A stretch of 64,000 nucleotides of DNA from Patiria pectinifera. Its lineage: Eukaryota > Echinodermata > Asteroidea > Valvatida > Asterinidae. Positions 1 to 11,197 of the stretch are shown piece after piece; position 1 is the first letter of the stretch; every line of letters begins with the position of its first letter. The stretch lies in assembly GCA_029964075.1 (NCBI GenBank), contig CM057133.1, forward strand, positions 14,904,699-14,968,698, written 5' to 3'. The translations under genes and the position numbers were made by a program. The notes beneath the pieces are model-generated. The model worked only from the letters and a program-made list of their open reading frames with translations. It did not search any database and had not been told where the DNA came from.

Positions 1-592
1 AGGTGTGTGGGGGTTGCTTGTAAAGCAACTTATGGTGCTTGCACTTTTCCACTCTGATTCGTTTTGTTCAATACACTGTTTCAATTCTAAACGTTTACCA
101 CTTTTTATGTTGTGAAAACTAACGTGTTTTACGTTTTGGGACATGTTAGGGATTGTATATCTAAATGCGCTAGGAAGGTGTTTGTGCTAAACGTGTGGAA
201 AAAGTGGGTACAGAATTAGTGTTTAGAAATGTGTTTAAATCCTAAACACCATTTTTACAGTGTAACAATGATAATAGGCTGGTAAGGAGAAGAAAAAATA
301 GACTTTGTCAAATTTAATTCGCAAGTCTTGATTTAAGCAACCTTTTTGAAAAAAGGAATTCCTAGCCGATTTTATTTCAGCCGAAATTTGGAAATACCAG
401 GACAGAATCTTCTAAGAAATTGGCAAAGTTTGGAAACAAAATATCTACACTAGTGCCATTGAGTGAGGTAGGCCTACTTCTTTTTGTTTGCTGAAGTTGA
501 GGTAAACACGTATATCGTAGTCTGTCAAATGCAAAAACCTATTAAAACATGTCAAACCAGAAAAGTTGTGCGTGGCATTAGCCTCAATATAC
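1..592. other. Noncoding, downstream of E1
   Basis: AT-rich sequence after the donor of E1. I find no SMB cysteine pattern, stop-containing terminal exon or polyadenylation arrangement that I could defend. It is most likely intron. Confidence 0.4.
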
Positions 593-733
593 CTTCAACT
601 GTCCCATTGGTGCGAGTTAAACGGCGGCACGAGGAGAAGTAATCAGGACAGCAGTCGCCAAATGTTGGGCAGACGGAATCGCAATAGCAACCTCCTTGAC
701 TGCCTTGGTCGTAGCATCGAAATCGACAGGAAG
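593..733 (-). CDS. SMB exon E1, class A (divergent)
   Basis: Encodes CRFRC then CPTFGDCCPDYFSSC with all eight cysteines. The tail RRLTRTNGTVEG differs from every other class A exon and carries an N-G-T glycosylation sequon. The donor is GTATAT instead of GTAAAT. It is the most 3' and most divergent exon, so the array may be ending here. Confidence 0.85.
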
Positions 734-1041
734 CTAGAAACAAGGGGAAAAAAACAAAACACCAGTGACACTTTTAACAAGATAATCAACGGAATTATGA
801 AATGTGCATATGTGGCCAAGATATGAAATCCACTTCCAGTACACACATCCCGTAAAGAAAAAGATTCAATTAATGTTTGAAAATAAATCAAATGTGGAAG
901 ATTTTTGGCAATCTGCAACAGAAAAACTCTTCGATATAGTTTCTTATGTAGTGGAAAATCTTAATCTTTTCAACAATTCGCTATTCAACGTAAGGGATGT
1001 GCAGCACGAAAACATTTGAACTGAGCTTAAAAACCAGTTAC

Positions 1042-1182
1042 CTTCACCAGGGACATCATCGCCAGGTGCGCGTGTGCACACGGTCGTGAAGTCTGAACAG
1101 CAGTCGTTGAAGTACGTACACGCTGAGTCGCAAGCACATCCACCTTGACTGCCCCAGGAGTAACATCGATTGACACAGCTCC
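1042..1182 (-). CDS. SMB exon E2, class B
   Basis: 141 bp, phase 1-1. Begins G-S-C-V-N-R-C; core CTYFNDCCSDFTTVC; tail TRAPGDDVPGEG. Donor GTAAC-like. Confidence 0.9.
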
Positions 1183-1710
1183 CTGATACGAAAATTTTAA
1201 TGATAACTCTAATCATCCTGACAAGCTTCATTAATGTTCACAAATGGTCTCCGAGTCAAATGGTGCTTGGATGAGCTATTGGTGCTCTGGGCCTTTGTGG
1301 TGCCCCAAATTTGAATATTGATAATAGTAATAATGTGCTGCATGGATGATGGGTCGGCTGCCCAGATTTCAGTACCCGACATTTTTTGAATAAAAACCTT
1401 CTGGCTGAGGCGTGCACACACATTTTCTGTGTTGTTTGTGATGTTTTAATTTGTCTGCTTATAAGAGAATTAATGTCTTAATGAAGGTATTTAAAAAATC
1501 TTAACATCGCTCTGATGAGATTTCTTCGGTCATTACCTTAAAAGCATCATTTGAAATAGATTGTCAGAGTTCAGGGATTTATACTTTAGAGCTACGCAGA
1601 GTCGAAATGAGGTGATGCTGAATCGTGGTAATCTTTGTCCATGCATAACATTTCAAGAATGACCCCAACAGAATTATGCCAACCCCAGAAATCTTGCAAG
1701 ATGTATTTAC

Positions 1711-1851
1711 CTCTCCCACCGCGATAATGTGGATGTTGATGGACGCAATAGGTATTGTAGTCGGGACAGCAGTCACCATAATCTGGACACTCGGAATCAC
1801 AAAAGCATCCTCCTTGACTGCCCCATTCGTAACACCGAAACCGACAGGTGG
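1711..1851 (-). CDS. SMB exon E3, class A
   Basis: Begins A-T-C-R-F-R-C-Y-E-W; core CPDYGDCCPDYNTYC; basic tail VHQHPHYRGGRG. Donor GTAAAT. Eight cysteines present. Confidence 0.9.
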
Positions 1852-2049
1852 CTTGAAGAAAGGTGAAATAGAAAGTTTCAAAATCAGAAATTAAAATTTC
1901 ATGAAATCAATCTTAAAAATCAACATTAAAGGCCATAACTGTGTGTGCCTCGCTTAGTAAAATAAATAGTTCAAATCAATTGACATTTTAGCCTGATATA
2001 GGCCTATTGTACAGAGACTTTATCAAGCTTATAGAGCAATAAGCAACTA

Positions 2050-2296
2050 CACTGAAAAATTGCCTGGGTTAATTCAACCCAACAAAGGGCGAAAACAGCA
2101 ACTACCCAAAATCGGGTTGTTCTTAACCCAATTGTTTGGGTTATAATTTCCGTTAAATTCAACCTAAAGTTGTAGTCATACAAGACCAAATTAAATTTGT
2201 ACGACCACAAGTTTGGTTGAATTTAACAACCCAAGTTTAGGTAGTTGCAGTTTTTACGCTTTGTTAGGTTAAATTATCCCAGGCAATTTTTCAGTG
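2050..2296. mobile_element. MITE with long terminal inverted repeats, TA target duplication
   Basis: A 247-bp element in the intron between E4 and E3. The ends CACTGAAAAATTGCCTGGG and its complement continue imperfectly for about 50 bp. It is flanked by TA on both sides (2048-2049, 2297-2298). No coding capacity. The TA duplication and CACTG ends are Tc1/mariner-like; the family is not recognised. Confidence 0.75.
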
Positions 2297-2353
2297 TATG
2301 CGCCATTATCAAACGTGGTAAGTTCATAGATTTAACTTGGAGAAATCACTTAC

Positions 2354-2494
2354 CATCACCAGGAACATTATTTCCAGGTGCGCGTGTACAAACAGTATTG
2401 AAGTCTGTACAGCAGTCGCCGAAATGCGTACACGCCGAGTCACAAAAACATCCTCCTTGACTGCCCCATGAGTAACACCGATTCACGCAGGTTG
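2354..2494 (-). CDS. SMB exon E4, class B
   Basis: A-T-C-V-N-R-C start; GGCFCDSAC; core CTHFGDCCTDFNTVC; tail TRAPGNNVPGDG. Donor GTAAG. Confidence 0.9.
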
Positions 2495-2802
2495 CTGAAA
2501 CAAGAACGTTATAGGTAAATCAAAATTAACAACCAGATCTCGAAAGCTTCACAGTTAAAATAGCCTCAACCAGATCCGATTTGAGCCTAATCTGAGATAC
2601 TGGTGTCTTTAAAGACCTTCGTATTGCTCTAATGTTGTTACTTTTCACTTTTAGTTCAGATGCATCCTTTTTAAACGGCTGTTTTAGGCCAGTTTCATGG
2701 AAAGGTATAGGACTACGTACACAGAGCTGAAAAAAGAGATGTCGAGTTTGATGTTGAACCCTGATTTAGATTTGTGTCCGACTCAGGGCAAATCAAATTT
2801 AC

Positions 2803-2940
2803 CTTCACCGGAATCATCTGGTGTAGAGCGGACACAAAAGATATCGTAATCGGGACAGCAGTCGCCGTAATCCTGGCAGACGGAATCACAATAGCAACCT
2901 CCTTGACTGCCGTCGGTGTAACATCGGAACTGACAGGAAG
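2803..2940 (-). CDS. SMB exon E5, class A
   Basis: 138 bp. CQFRCYTDGSQGGC; core CQDYGDCCPDYDIFC; tail VRSTPDDSGEG; donor GTAAAT. The preceding exon E6 ends in C, so the junction residue is Pro, not Ala. Confidence 0.9.
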
Positions 2941-3247
2941 CTGGAGGGAAAAAAAATACAGTGACACCTTTGATCAGATATTCAAAATAACGCAATATAC
3001 GTCAGGTCTGTAATTGATTAGTGAATCTTATACTCTATCTTCACTTTACTTTGTGGTTCTTGATTCTACAGAATGAGACTAATCTCGCCGCCAGTCAATG
3101 ATCAAAACAAAACTTATAAAAAGAAAATTCTTCCAGAATCTTGATAATGAAAATGTACCAAAAGAATAATGGCTTCTGTCATGAAAATGTTTGATAAAGG
3201 TAAAGATCAAGAGTCAATTTGTGGTTAAACCTGATGAGAACACTTAC

Positions 3248-3388
3248 GGTCTCCAAAGATATCATTCGCAGGTTGGCGTACGCAAACAGAATTGAAATCC
3301 GTACAGCAGTCATTGAAATACGGACAGGCGGAGTCGCAATAACATCCACCTTGACTGCCCCAGGAGTAACATCGATTGACACAGGAAG
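3248..3388 (-). CDS. SMB exon E6, class B'
   Basis: B' type: starts A-S-C-V-N-R-C with an A-like TTC(C) acceptor side; core CPYFNDCCTDFNSVC; tail VRQPANDIFGD. The last exonic base is C, giving Pro at the junction with E5. It lies directly next to another B exon (E7), which marks a higher-order repeat boundary. Confidence 0.88.
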
Positions 3389-3781
3389 CTTTAATAAACA
3401 ATGATATTATCAGTACATGAATAAATTAGTACTTTGTAGGAAGCATCATTACACGATCGTGGTTTGAAATAAAACACAAGATTAATTTTTTTTTTCAATT
3501 TTCAGAAAGCTACATTGGCCCAGACAGCAAGCAAATTAGATTCAAAAACGAAATTGCCGTCGTTTTTGTTTCTTTACCATTTTTTACTATGAGTTGAAAG
3601 GTGAAGAGTTTTTCGTCTAAGCTACAAACTGTGTGAAGTCAAACAATCGTTTAATCATTAATGAAAGGTTAAGACAATAATTGCAAATAACTTACCAAAA
3701 AATGTAACCGAAATATTTTCAAACGTTCAAGATATTTTCACTTTAGGTTGACACATTAATTCTAAATTTAACAAAACTTAC

Positions 3782-3922
3782 CATCACCAGAGGTACTAGG
3801 TCCAGGATGGCGTGTGCAAACAGAATTGAAGTCTGCACAGCAGTCATTGAAGTACGGACACGCTGAGTCACAATAACATCCTCCTTGACTGCCCCAGGAG
3901 TAACACCGATTAACGCAGGTTG
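3782..3922 (-). CDS. SMB exon E7, class B''
   Basis: B'' type: A-T-C-V-N-R-C; core CPYFNDCCADFNSVC; Pro-rich tail TRHPGPSTSGDG, typical of B'' in every unit. Donor GTAAG. Confidence 0.9.
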
Positions 3923-4441
3923 CTAAATGAGGGAATCATTGTTGAATTTTAATAATAACGACCTGATTCATCCAACCTGGCTTTCACCCAATTCATAAGA
4001 TAATCCCTTGAGCCATATTTTTTTTTTACGACGAGTCTCATCTGAAGGATGATTATTCAAAACAACTACAAGAGACAGATCTCATTTGGTTGAACAATTG
4101 CTACTTACGGAGCAGTTCATGTAATATTTAGGGTGTGGTGTCAGGTAATTGGCAGTTGTTCTTTCCTCGCCTTTCTTATTCAGTCAATTACGTTTGTTGG
4201 GTTTTCTTTCTCTTCCTGATTCCAAGGAATTCTCTGGGATATTCTTCAGGCTATTTTTTAACACACTTCTTAAATGGAACGTTTTTTTTCACTGGCTTCT
4301 TTTTACACGATTTTTGTTCCGGCTATCGAGCTGGATGGCCGTTAGCCTTCTGGGAAATCATTGGTTTCATTTTCTTTGCCGGGTAAAAATAAATAATAGT
4401 TATCTTCCCACTGCAGACCCTTTTCTTTCCAAAATAATTAC
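3923..4441. other. Intron E8-E7, nothing recognised
   Basis: A 519-bp intron. T-rich plus-strand stretches give plus-strand open frames without similarity I recognise. No SMB remnant seen. Confidence 0.5.
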
Positions 4442-4579
4442 CTTCCCCAGAACCATCTGGATCGGAATGGACGCAGTAGGTTTTGTAATCAGGACAGCAG
4501 TCGCCAAAGTAGGTGCACCAGGAATCACAATAGCAACCTCCTTGACTGCCCCATGTGTAACATCGGAACTGACACGAAG
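4442..4579 (-). CDS. SMB exon E8, class A'
   Basis: A' type found next to B'' in each unit: CQFRCYTWGSQGGC, unusual DSWC, core CTYFGDCCPDYKTYC, tail VHSDPDGSGEG. 138 bp; donor GTAATT. Confidence 0.9.
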
Positions 4580-4805
4580 CTTGAAGAGAGTTAAAAGAAA
4601 AAATAAAGCATAATCAACTAGAAGGTAAAATGTAATGCAATCAACTAAAGTTGCTCTTCTTTATAAATATTCCACTTTATTTGGTAGCATTCTGAATGCC
4701 CCAAAATCCTCTAAAGTTGTCGTGCCTCTTTTTTTTCTATACATTTTCGCTTTTCAACCTTAGAATTACTCGGCACAGAAACATTCGACCTAAAAAATCA
4801 CTTAC

Positions 4806-4946
4806 CATCACCTGGGACATTGGTTCCAGGTGCGCGTGTGCAAACGGAACTGAAGTCTGAACAGCAGTCACCGAAATACGTACACGCCGAGTCACAGTAA
4901 CATCCTCCTTGACTGCCCCACGAATAACATCGATTGACGCAGGTTG
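4806..4946 (-). CDS. SMB exon E9, class B
   Basis: A-T-C-V-N-R-C; core CTYFGDCCSDFSSVC; tail TRAPGTNVPGDG. Donor GTAAG. The intron to E10 is only 158 bp. Confidence 0.9.
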
Positions 4947-5104
4947 CTAGAGCAAATTTAAGATCATGCCAAATAAGTAAGTGGTAGCAATGAGTTTAAA
5001 ATATAATCGGTTGTAGTCTTAATATTGTTATACTGCAATTCAAGAACGTACGATCAAGGGTATGCTATGACCAAGAAAATAGATTGTGAAGTAAGCTGAT
5101 TTAC

Positions 5105-5245
5105 CTTCTCCAGAGCTGTTATGTGGAGGTGAATGGACGCAATAAGTCTGGTAATCAGGACAGCAGTCGCTGTAATCTGGACAGACGGAATCACAGTAGC
5201 ATCCTCCTTGACTGCCGTCAGTATAGCATCTGAACTGACAAGAAG
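5105..5245 (-). CDS. SMB exon E10, class A
   Basis: CQFRCYTDGSQGGC; core CPDYSDCCPDYQTYC; tail VHSPPHNSSGEG with an N-S-S sequon. 141 bp; donor GTAAAT. Confidence 0.9.
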
Positions 5246-5576
5246 CTGGATGAGTGGTTAATACATGGAAAGAGATAAAAAAAATCTGTTAAAAATTCAA
5301 TATATTCAATAAACAGGTTCGTAATTTTTTTTAAGACAAATACTAAGTGCTATACTAGCACTTACACGTACTAAAACAATTCTCACAATGCCAACAAAAT
5401 CGTTTTGGCAAGAACTGGGGTTTTTTGGGGGAAAAAAACCCAGATGTCAAAATACTCATTGCACTGTTTTGTTACAAAAACAAAACATTCAAAATCATCA
5501 TGATTCATTTCCATGTTATAGGTTTATTTTGTACATACGGCCTGTCAACATTGAACTTTGAGAGGACACCACTTAC

Positions 5577-5717
5577 CGTCACCAGGGACATCAGTTGCAG
5601 GTGCGCGTGTGCACGTAGTATTGAAGTCAGAGCAACAGTCGTTGTAATATGTACACGCCGAGTCGCAGGCACATCCTCCCTGACTGCCCGAGGCGTAGCA
5701 TCGATTGACGCAGGTTG
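5577..5717 (-). CDS. SMB exon E11, class B
   Basis: A-T-C-V-N-R-C-Y-A-S-G; GGCACDSAC; core CTYYNDCCSDFNTTC with an N-T-T sequon; tail TRAPATDVPGDG. Donor GTAAG. Confidence 0.9.
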
Positions 5718-5918
5718 CTAAAACGAGGATGTTAAAGCTAAAAATTTCATGACTATTCAGAAAAACGTTTTGCCAACATATCTGATTGGAGGAAAATCCG
5801 GAATTGACAATAAAGTCTCGTTGTTAATAATGTAAAAGTTCGCGCAGAGCTGATAAATGAGGATTCGCGTTTGATCTTCAGTAATATTAAAAAAAACTCC
5901 CCACACAGGTCAATTTAC

Positions 5919-6059
5919 CTTCTCCAGAGCTATCATGTGGATGTGAATGGACGCAATAGATATTGTGATCTGGACAGCAGTCGCCAAAAGTTGGGCAGAC
6001 GGAATCACAATAGCATCCTCCTTGGCTGCCCCATGTGTAACATCGGAATCGACAGGAAG
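5919..6059 (-). CDS. SMB exon E12, class A
   Basis: A-S-C-R-F-R-C-Y-T-W; core CPTFGDCCPDHNIYC (His replaces the usual Tyr after D); tail VHSHPHDSSGEG. Donor GTAAAT. Confidence 0.9.
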
Positions 6060-6274
6060 CTATAGAAGACAGTTTAAATAGAAAACAATCTCTATGAATT
6101 CAAACAAAAACAAAAAAATAGCAAAAACCAATTTTAGAAATGGACATGTATTTTTTGAATGATGTACGTTCCGTGCATGCTCATAAAAAAAACAATCTCG
6201 GAGCTCGCAAATGGGGTAGGCGCCCTGGTACTGAGAATCAGTCAAAATGTTACTGAGAATCTTTACACCTCATT

Positions 6275-6385
6275 GTAAAGAGTAAGCAGGGCGACATAAT
6301 TTGGGCACACGGAGTCACAATAAGAGCCTCCTTGGCTACCATCAGTTTCATCATCGTCTCCCGGTGAGTACAGGCCTCTAAGAAG
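6275..6385 (-). pseudogene. Dead class A SMB exon
   Basis: Retains D-G-S-Q-G-G-S-Y-C-D-S-V-C and PNY, but the third cysteine is Ser, the GDCC core reads VALL, and the N-terminal CQFRC is disrupted by extra bases. The normal donor is lost. It sits immediately downstream (minus strand) of the minisatellite. A similarly decayed exon occupies this position in several other units. Confidence 0.7.
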
Positions 6386-6401
6386 CTGGATGCTCCCGAG
6401 G

Positions 6402-7512
6402 ACTGTCGTACTGTGTTTGGTAATATGTAATGTCGTACTGTGTTTGGTAATATGTAATGTCGTACTGTGTTTGGTAATATGTATTGTCATACTGTGTTTG
6501 GTAATATGTATTGTCGTACTGTGTTTGGTAATATGAATTGTCGTACTGTGTTTGGTAATATGTATTGTCGTACTGTGTTTGGTAATATGTATTGTCGTAC
6601 TGTGTTTGGTAATATGTATTGTCGTACTGTGTTTGGTAATATGTATTGTCGTACTGTGTTTGGTAATATGAATTGTCGTACTGTATTTGGTAATATGTAT
6701 TGTCGTACTGTGTTTGGTAATATGTAATGTCGTACTGTGTTTGGTAATATGAATTGTCGTACTGTGTTTGGTATTATGTATTGTCGTACTGTGTTTAGTA
6801 ATATGTATTGTCGTACTGTGTTTGGTAATATGTATTGTCGTACTGTGTTTGGTAATATGTATTGTCGTACTGTGTTTGGTATTATGTATTGTTGTACTGT
6901 GCCTGGTAATATCAATTCTAGTACTGTCTTTGGTAATATGTATTCTCGTACAGTGTTTGGCAATATGGATTGTCTTACTGTGTTTGGTAATATGTATTGT
7001 CGTACTGTGTTTGGTAATATGTATTGTCGTACTGTGTTTGGTAATATGTATTGTCGTACTGTGTTTGGTAATATGTATTGTCATCCTGTGTTTGGTAATA
7101 TGTATTGTCGTACTGTGTTTGGTAATATGTATTGTCGTACTGTGTTTGGTAATATGTATTGTCGTACTGTGTTTGGTAATATGTATTGTCGTACTGTGTT
7201 TGGTAATATGTATTGTCGTACTGTGTTTGGTAATATGTATTGTCGTACTGTGTTTGGTAATATGTAATGTCGTACTGTGTTTGGTAATATGTATTGTCGT
7301 ACTGTGTTTGGTAATATGTATTGTCGTACTGTGTTTGGTAATATGTATTGTCGTACTGTGTTTGGTAATATGTAATGTCGTACTGTGTTTGGTAATATGT
7401 ATTGTCGTACTGAGTTTGGTAATATGTAATATCGTACTGATGTTGGCAATATGTATTGTCGTACTGAGTTTGGTAATATGTATTGTCGTACTGAGTTTGG
7501 TAATAATGTAAT
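6402..7512. repeat. 27-bp minisatellite, about 41 copies
   Basis: Tandem units with consensus GTACTGTGTTTGGTAATATG followed by TATTGTC, nearly identical in the middle and more variable at both ends. Because 27 is divisible by 3, stop-free frames stay open: minus-strand 9-residue repeats ITKHSTTIH and LPNTVRQYI, plus-strand LVICIVVLC and TVFGNMYCR. These long frames are a consequence of the period and not evidence of a gene. A second array lies at 18762-19250. Confidence 0.95.
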
Positions 7513-7800
7513 GTCGTATGGAGTTTGTATATGTATGGCGTGGGTGGCCGTGGCTATCCGTTGCTCCCTCGAAAACTATCAAACCTTTAGGTAATAAGGA
7601 CTTAAAAATCTTTTTCCTTAAAAAAAAAGTCTCAAAGGGGAAGCCATTATACAATTTTGAGAAAAAAAATAAATTTCGAAAAATATTGCAGGACCTCAAA
7701 ACAATAACGTTTACATTCTCGAATACCATGTGCATGTGCTCTCTTTCTACCGAAAAGATCCAGTATAAATCGAATATTTCGTTTAAATTTCAAGAGTTAC

Positions 7801-7941
7801 CATCTCCGAAGACATCGTTTCCTGGTTCGCGTTTGCAAACAGCAGTGAAGTCTGTACAGCAGTCATTGTAAAATGTACACGCCGAGTCGCAAGCACATCC
7901 TCCCTGACTGCCCCAGGAGTAGCATCGATCAACGCAGCTCC
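7801..7941 (-). CDS. SMB exon E13, class B
   Basis: G-S-C-V-D-R-C; GGCACDSAC; core CTFYNDCCTDFTAVC; tail KREPGNDVFGDG. Duplicate of E33. Confidence 0.9.
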
Positions 7942-8262
7942 CTATAAAGGGGAAGTTGGAGGTTAAAGGTAGATGTTAAACTTACGCACTAAGACGCACT
8001 TGAAACATCCACTCAAACTACTTGTGATATTGTACGATAAGTAAGTGGAGGTAAAACATACAATAAATATGCAGTAGGAAGGTAAAACTAAAAAATAAAA
8101 ATAAGACTTTTTTGAAAATAACTCTAGTATGTTGTTTCATTCATACTCAACTTTTTTAGGAAGTTTTATTCCAAAAAGACAAGTTTTATTGTAACGTCTG
8201 CTTAGCCGATATAATTTTAAATTTTATGAGGTTATGTTTTCATTACAAAAATGGCACTTTAC

Positions 8263-8403
8263 CTTTTCCACCGGGATAATGTGGATGTTTATGGACGCAA
8301 TAGATATTGTAATCTGGACAGCAGTCGCCGAAACTTGGGCACACCGAATCACAAAAGCAACCTCCTTCACTGCCCCATGTGTAACACCGGAATCGACAGG
8401 AAG
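8263..8403 (-). CDS. SMB exon E14, class A
   Basis: A-S-C-R-F-R-C-Y-T-W-G-S-E-G-G-C; core CPSFGDCCPDYNIYC; basic tail VHKHPHYPGGKG. Glu replaces the usual Gln before GGC. Donor GTAAAG. Confidence 0.9.
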
Positions 8404-8798
8404 CTAGACCGAAAGGTTAAAGAGAACAAGAAAGTTATTTTGTTTTTGAACAGAACTAAAAATTAAACAGAAATCAATTCAAAGCATTGATAGTTTTGCA
8501 CGAGTGCTTGACTACATCCCTGGCTATGGAAATAGAATATGAACTACCGTACGGCAGAATTGTTACAAAAAAAATAGCGACAAAGAAAAAGAAGATGGGC
8601 GAAGAGAAAATCGAAGCGACAGTGACAATTCGAACAGGAATTGTAACTCTTTGCTCATCTGTGCTTTTTTTTTTTAAGCTTTTCAGCAGAAGGACGGAAA
8701 CGGAAAAAGACTCGAATATGACATTCTTGAACTTTACATTTTCCAATGTAAAGATTGTACTTAAAGATAATATTACATTCGAAATAGAAATAGCATAC

Positions 8799-8939
8799 CA
8801 TCTCCAAGGATATCATTTTGAGGCGTGCGAATGCAAACAGCGGTGAAGTCCGAGCAGCAGTCGTCGAAATGCGTACACGCTGAGTCGCAATAGCATCCTC
8901 CTTGACTGCCCCAGGAGTAACATCTATTTTCACAGGTTG
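8799..8939 (-). CDS. SMB exon E15, class B
   Basis: A-T-C-E-N-R-C; core CTHFDDCCSDFTAVC; tail IRTPQNDILGDG. Donor GTATG. Confidence 0.9.
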
Positions 8940-9308
8940 CTGAAACGAGAATATAATATGTAAATCTTAAAAAAATATTTGATTTAGATGACACAGCTTC
9001 GATGATAGCAAAAGTACCCTCCAAAAATTTACATCACAAATCTGGAGTACGCAATTTACGTCCCTTAATGCCTTCATATCGCCGAGTAAATATTTTCCCT
9101 TCAATTCAAATACCAGGATTAATTCTTTCAGGCTGTTTAAGTTGAGGATTTCAAATTGAAAGGTATAGTATAAAGTATAAAGAAGAGTCGATACATGAGA
9201 TGTTGAATTTGTTAATGACATTATGTCGTTATTGTGCACTTGAACAGTGTTTTTACGCGATCATGCAAATCGTTGACCTTAAACCGTTACCTAAGTGGGC
9301 AAATTTAC

Positions 9309-9446
9309 CTTCACCGGAATCATCAGGGGCAGAACGGACGCAAAAGATATTGTAATCAGGACAGCAGTCTCCGTAATCCTCGCAGACGGAATCACAATAG
9401 CAACCTCCTTGACTGCCGTCAGTGTAACATCGGAACTGACAAGAAG
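9309..9446 (-). CDS. SMB exon E16, class A
   Basis: CQFRCYTDGSQGGC; acidic core CEDYGDCCPDYNIFC; tail VRSAPDDSGEG. 138 bp. Confidence 0.9.
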
Positions 9447-9655
9447 CTGTAATACAAAACAAAATAATAGTGATATCCTTACACGGCTTTTAAGAATTCA
9501 TGCAGTTAATTGCTATATTCAATGAAAAGGTAACTTTACTGTTTCAGCACACTGAGAGCACATGTATCGAAACCTTAGGAAAGTGTCGCAAAGTAGCTAG
9601 AGGTTCCAAATTATGTTGGAGCTACATAATACCAGTTAATAATGATTTCACTTAC

Positions 9656-9796
9656 CGTCTCCAAAGACATCATCTCCAGGTGCACGTATGCAAACGGAAT
9701 CGAAGTCTGTACAGCAGTCGTTGAAATACGGACACGCGGAGTCGCAATAACATCCTCCTTGACTGCCCCAGGAGTAGCATCGATTGACACAGGAAG
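9656..9796 (-). CDS. SMB exon E17, class B'
   Basis: A-S-C-V-N-R-C; core CPYFNDCCTDFDSVC; tail IRAPGDDVFGDG. Adjacent to B'' exon E18 with no A exon between. Confidence 0.9.
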
Positions 9797-10316
9797 CTTA
9801 AATGGGGATATCATAAGTAATATTGTTACTATCTTACTATATAGGAAAAATAACATACATCTCTTAATATCATAACAGTCTTATAGGGATTACATACCGG
9901 TATTCTTTTTAAATACCTTCCCCTGTAAATCTGATATTGTCGTAACACACAATGCATTTTGTTCAAAGCATCATTGCAACGAGGCGACCAGTTCAGAGAT
10001 AAAAAAAGTTAGTGTGTAATTTCGTAATAAGTAACATAATCAGGCTGCAAGACAATCAGGCTATTTTAGTTTTACAAAATTGTTTTTTATTCGTTGATAT
10101 TTTCTTTGTGTGGACTGCTTAAAGGGACCAGTAAGACCAGTAACTAGTAATTCAAACCACCACGCCTTCAATTGCTGTTTCAAAATCGCAAAAAAAAAAC
10201 ACTCCTCAATGATCAATGAAAAACAAACAGAGTAAATCGCTACCTTTCCAAACATTTTTATATAGTTTATATACATACTATAGTGAAACATGCGGCTTAA
10301 ATTAAACAAAGCTTAC
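9797..10316. other. Intron E18-E17, nothing recognised
   Basis: A 520-bp intron at the B''-B' boundary. AT-rich, no SMB remnant or transposon ends seen; its duplicate is 21535-22076. Confidence 0.5.
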
Positions 10317-10457
10317 CAGCACCAGGGTTACTAGGTCCAGGATGGCGTGTGCAAACAGAATTGAAGTCAGTACAGCAGTCATTGAAGTACGTACACGCTG
10401 AGTCGCAAAAGCATCCTCCTTGACTACCCGAGGAGTAGCAGCGATTAACGCAGGTTG
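10317..10457 (-). CDS. SMB exon E18, class B''
   Basis: A-T-C-V-N-R-C-Y-S-S-G; GGCFCDSAC; core CTYFNDCCTDFNSVC; tail TRHPGPSNPGAG. Donor GTAAG. Confidence 0.9.
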
Positions 10458-10765
10458 CTGAATGAGGGTATCACAGGTATCAAAAATAATAATACTTCCG
10501 ATTCATCCAACATTGGTTTCTACCAGGATTTATTTGCCCTTAAAAATGCAAGATTATGACTTGAGCAAAATCTGTAAATACAATTCGCATCTGAAGGATG
10601 GTTATTCGAAGCAACTGCAAGAGATTTAGATCGATTCATTCAATAATTCACGTGCAAGAAAACCCATATCAATGAGGGTTTCAAGGTAGAAATACAGGTA
10701 GACAAAAATAAAACGATGAGTTTCACATTACATTTATGGCAAATGTTACTTTCTGAAATAATTAC

Positions 10766-10903
10766 CTTCACCAGAGTCGTCTGGATCGGAATGGACGCAA
10801 TATGTATTGTAATCAGGACAGCAGTCGCCAAAGTAGGTGCACCAGGAATCACAATAGCAGTCTCCCTGACTGCCCCATGTGTAACACCGGAACTGACAAG
10901 AAG
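10766..10903 (-). CDS. SMB exon E19, class A'
   Basis: CQFRCYTWGSQGDC: Asp replaces the second Gly before cysteine 3, a change absent from its duplicate E39. DSWC; core CTYFGDCCPDYNTYC; tail VHSDPDDSGEG. Confidence 0.9.
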
Positions 10904-11056
10904 CTGGACAGAGGTTAAAAAAATAAAAACATTGTCGTAGTCAACTCTAACTTTAATGCAATAAGCTGGAGTAAAGATTGTTTTTATTTGCTCAAGTCAA
11001 GTATATTATTGAAATTATATTATGAAAACATGTGGCAAGATGTAACAATCACTTAC

Positions 11057-11197
11057 CATCACCGGGGATATTAGGTCCAGGTTGGCGTGTGCACACATCA
11101 GTGAAGTCTGAACAGCAGTCACCGAAATACGTACACGCCGAGTCACAATAACATCCTCCTTGACTGCCCCAGGAGTAACATCGGTTAGCGCAGGTTG
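11057..11197 (-). CDS. SMB exon E20, class B
   Basis: A-T-C-A-N-R-C; core CTYFGDCCSDFTDVC; tail TRQPGPNIPGDG. Only 153 bp from E19. Confidence 0.9.

Noticed and set aside
593-733. Interpretation as cysteine-rich toxin or ShK/defensin peptides
   Set aside because: The C-x3-C-x8-C-x-C-x3-C-x5-CC-x6-C pattern with GDCC and CDS motifs is SMB, and exons are internal modules without signal peptides.
1676-1894. Many plus-strand frames of 60-120 residues overlapping SMB exons
   Set aside because: They are antisense shadows of the minus-strand exons, recurring with the same sequence at each exon.
6402-7512. CRISPR-like direct repeats
   Set aside because: Units are directly tandem with no spacers, in a eukaryotic intron.
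6263-7735. 490-residue minus-strand frame of ITKHSTTIH repeats
   Set aside because: It is the 27-bp minisatellite translated; other frames on both strands are also open, and composition follows the DNA repeat.
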